Shown one piece after another: positions 7,901 to 9,214 of a DNA stretch of 9,214 bases. The DNA comes from Cytophagaceae bacterium. GTDB lineage: Bacteria; Bacteroidota; Bacteroidia; Cytophagales; Spirosomataceae. Every line of letters begins with the position of its first letter. Position 1 is the first letter of the stretch. The stretch lies in contig JAIXRT010000181.1 in NCBI GenBank assembly GCA_027485075.1, forward strand, positions 1 to 9,214, in the 5' to 3' direction. The notes beneath the pieces are model-generated. The model saw only the letters and a program-made list of their open reading frames with translations. It was not told the origin of the DNA and did not search any database. Position numbers and translations under genes: made by a program.

Positions 7901-9214
7901 TCAGATTGTTAACCCGGCCAACAAGCAGGTGTTGATTTCGAACAACGTTCCTTACGGTTCATTCTTACGTGTGAAAGAAGGACAAGCGATCAAAAAAGGT
8001 GAAGAAATTTGCGTTTGGGATCCATACAATGCGGTTATCTTATCTGAAGCTGAAGGTAAAATTGAATTCGAGTCAATCGAAGAAAACAATACCTACAAGG
8101 AAGAAGCGGATGAGCAAACAGGTATGCGTGAGAAGGTGATCATCGAGTCGAAAGACAAGACGAAAAACCCATCCGTAATCATTACAGCAAAAGGCAAAGA
8201 GGATTTGGTATACAACGTTCCAGTAGGCGCACGTTTAACCATCAGCGACGGGGAGAAAATCAAAGCGGGTCAAATTATCGCGAAGATTCCACGTGCAGCA
8301 GGTAAAACGCGTGATATTACAGGAGGTCTACCACGTGTAACGGAATTATTCGAGGCACGTAACCCTTCTAACCCAGCAGTCGTTTCTGAAATTGACGGGG
8401 TAATTTCATACGGTGTTATCAAGCGTGGTAACCGTGAAATTATCGTTACGCCAAAAGAAGGAACAGAACGTCGTTACTTAGTGCCATTGACTCGTTTCAT
8501 CTTGGTACAAAATAATGACTTCGTACGTGCAGGTATGCCATTATCTGATGGAGCGATTACGCCATCTGATATTTTGAAAATCAAAGGACCAACAGCGGTT
8601 CAAGAATACTTAGTTAATGAGATCCAAGATGTATACCGTCTTCAAGGGGTAAAAATCAACGATAAGCACATCGAGTGTATTGTACGCCAAATGATGCAGA
8701 AAGTTGAAATCCTTGAGCCAGGTGATACGCAATTCTTGCAAGGTCAAAACGTAGATCGTTTTGTCTTCCGTCAAGAGAATGACTTAATCTTAGACAAGAA
8801 AGTAATCTTAGACGCAGGTGATTCTGAGAAATATAAAGCAGGTATGATCTTGACAGCACGCACTTTACGTGATGAGAACTCATCATTGAAACGCCGTGAC
8901 TTGAAATTGATGAAAGTACGTGATGCGCAAGCAGCCGTTTCTTCGTCTAACTTGCAAGGTATCACACAAGCTTCATTAGGTACAGATTCATTTATCTCAG
9001 CTGCATCGTTCCAGGAAACAACGAAAGTTCTTTCTGAGGCTTCGATCCGTGCGAAAGTAGATACGTTAGACGGCTTGAAAGAGAACGTTATCGTGGGTCA
9101 CTTGATTCCAGCTGGTACAGGTGTTCGTCGCTACCAAAACATTCTAGTCACTTCTGCTGAAGAAATGAAACAACTAGAAAAAGCGACAGCTACTGAAGTT
9201 GAAGAGGTAAAAGA
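4908..9214 (+). CDS. rpoC: DNA-directed RNA polymerase subunit beta' (3' end beyond the window)
   Basis: ATG at 4908 opens 1435 codons with no stop before the window ends; Bacteroidota beta' is about this long, so only a few residues should be missing. It carries the catalytic magnesium, the bridge helix and the trigger loop. Landmarks: N-terminal zinc site C66, C68, C81, C84; switch region [14 protein letters not shown] near 358-371; active site NADFDGDQ at 475-482 with the metal ligands D477, D479, D481; bridge helix [23 protein letters not shown] starting near 733; second zinc site C826, C900, C907, C910; trigger loop [15 protein letters not shown] with R945 and H948 (E. coli R933/H936); an insertion of about 180 residues inside the trigger loop (about 955-1135) that resembles the E. 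coli SI3 domain pair (VPYG...G..V.WDP...); then [18 protein letters not shown] from 1136 and the C-terminal clamp segment ending ...[10 protein letters not shown]. No Shine-Dalgarno; the start is preceded by A/T-rich sequence (AATTAAATACATCGAAA). It is co-transcribed with rpoB. Confidence 0.99.
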   Translation, partial: MSFKKTRKLNSDFQKVTISLASPESILESSNGEVTQPETINYRTYKPEMGGLFCERIFGPTKDWECHCGKYKRIRYKGIICDRCGVEVTEKKVRRERMGHIELVVPVAHIWYFRSLPNKIGYMLGLSTKKLDQIIYYERYCVVQAGMYAEEGKIGSQYLDFLTEDEYLDILDKLPRENQHLPDEDPQKFIAKMGADALNMLLTRIDLDSLSADLRHAADTESSQQRKAEALKRLKVVEAFRESVGRIDNRPEWMIIKMVPVIPPELRPLVPLDGGRFATSDLNDLYRRVIIRNNRLKRLIEIKAPEVILRNEKRMLQEAVDSLFDNSRKVNAVRSEGNRALKSLSDMLKGKQGRFRQNLLGKRVDYSGRSVIVVGPELKMHECGLPKDMAAELFKPFVIRKLIERGIVKTVKSAKKIVDRKDPVVWDILENVMKGHPVLLNRAPTLHRLGIQAFQPKLIEGKAIQLHPLTCTAFNADFDGDQMAVHVPLGHEAILEASLLMLASHNILNPANGAPITVPSQDMVLGLYYVTKGRKSTPDHKVAGEGSRFYGFEEVVIALNEKKLSKHANIVVKATVRKEDGTLVQEMVETVAGRVLFNLCVPEAVGYINELLTKKKLQQIISHVHKICGMARTAQFLDDIKELGFQQAFHGGLSMGIGDVQIPAEKASLVKKAQDDVQAVWDNYLMGLITDNERYNAVIDIWTKVNSKITETLMKQMEEDNQGFNAIYMMMHSGARGSREQIRQLGGMRGLMAKPQKNLQGSVGEIIENPILSNFKEGLDVLEYFISTHGARKGLADTALKTADAGYLTRRLHDVAQDVIVNEEDCGTLRGIEVFPLKDNDEIIEPLSERILGRVSVHDVIDPVSGEMIVESGEEITEIAAQKIDETAIDSVEIRSVLTCETRSGVCAKCYGRNLSTARMVNIGEAVGVIASQSIGEPGTQLTLRTFHVGGTAQNVSLDASVKAKFDGVVNFEEVRTVTSTDADGNPTEIVMGRSGEVQIVNPANKQVLISNNVPYGSFLRVKEGQAIKKGEEICVWDPYNAVILSEAEGKIEFESIEENNTYKEEADEQTGMREKVIIESKDKTKNPSVIITAKGKEDLVYNVPVGARLTISDGEKIKAGQIIAKIPRAAGKTRDITGGLPRVTELFEARNPSNPAVVSEIDGVISYGVIKRGNREIIVTPKEGTERRYLVPLTRFILVQNNDFVRAGMPLSDGAITPSDILKIKGPTAVQEYLVNEIQDVYRLQGVKINDKHIECIVRQMMQKVEILEPGDTQFLQGQNVDRFVFRQENDLILDKKVILDAGDSEKYKAGMILTARTLRDENSSLKRRDLKLMKVRDAQAAVSSSNLQGITQASLGTDSFISAASFQETTKVLSEASIRAKVDTLDGLKENVIVGHLIPAGTGVRRYQNILVTSAEEMKQLEKATATEVEEVK

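Overview
The window reads as chromosomal DNA from a Bacteroidota bacterium, most likely order Cytophagales; the family cannot be fixed from this alone. The grounds are: a Bacteroidota-type promoter (TTTG, 19 bp, TACTTTTG) before rpoB, no Shine-Dalgarno sequence at either start but A/T-rich leaders, RpoB and RpoC that look like the Bacteroidota forms, and a membrane-anchored helix-hairpin-helix protein typical of that phylum. The two polymerase genes show strong codon bias (CGT for Arg, GGT for Gly), as expected for very highly expressed genes.

Layout. Positions 1-349 (minus strand) hold the 5' part of a ComEA-like helix-hairpin-helix gene that runs off the left edge. Positions 350-718 form a low-complexity intergenic block: a left arm of AGTC/CAGT-type repeats (about 360-488), a 16-bp palindrome (528-543), three exact 21-bp purine-rich tandem repeats (553-615), and a right arm (624-718) that is largely the reverse complement of the left arm. 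A strong promoter (739-769) then opens a leader of about 190 nt with several possible RNA hairpins, two of them mutually exclusive. rpoB (967-4842, TTG start) follows, then a 65-nt gap with a GC-rich hairpin, then rpoC (4908 to beyond the right edge; probably only its last few codons are missing).

The two large genes encode the beta and beta' subunits, which together form the active centre of RNA polymerase. All catalytic and zinc-binding residues that I checked are present and both frames are open throughout. No new enzyme or defence system is visible. What stands out is the context: rpoBC is not preceded by rplJ-rplL, as it is in most bacteria, but by a repeat-filled divergent intergenic region with its own promoter and a structured leader. 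That suggests the polymerase genes have been uncoupled from ribosomal-protein control in this lineage.
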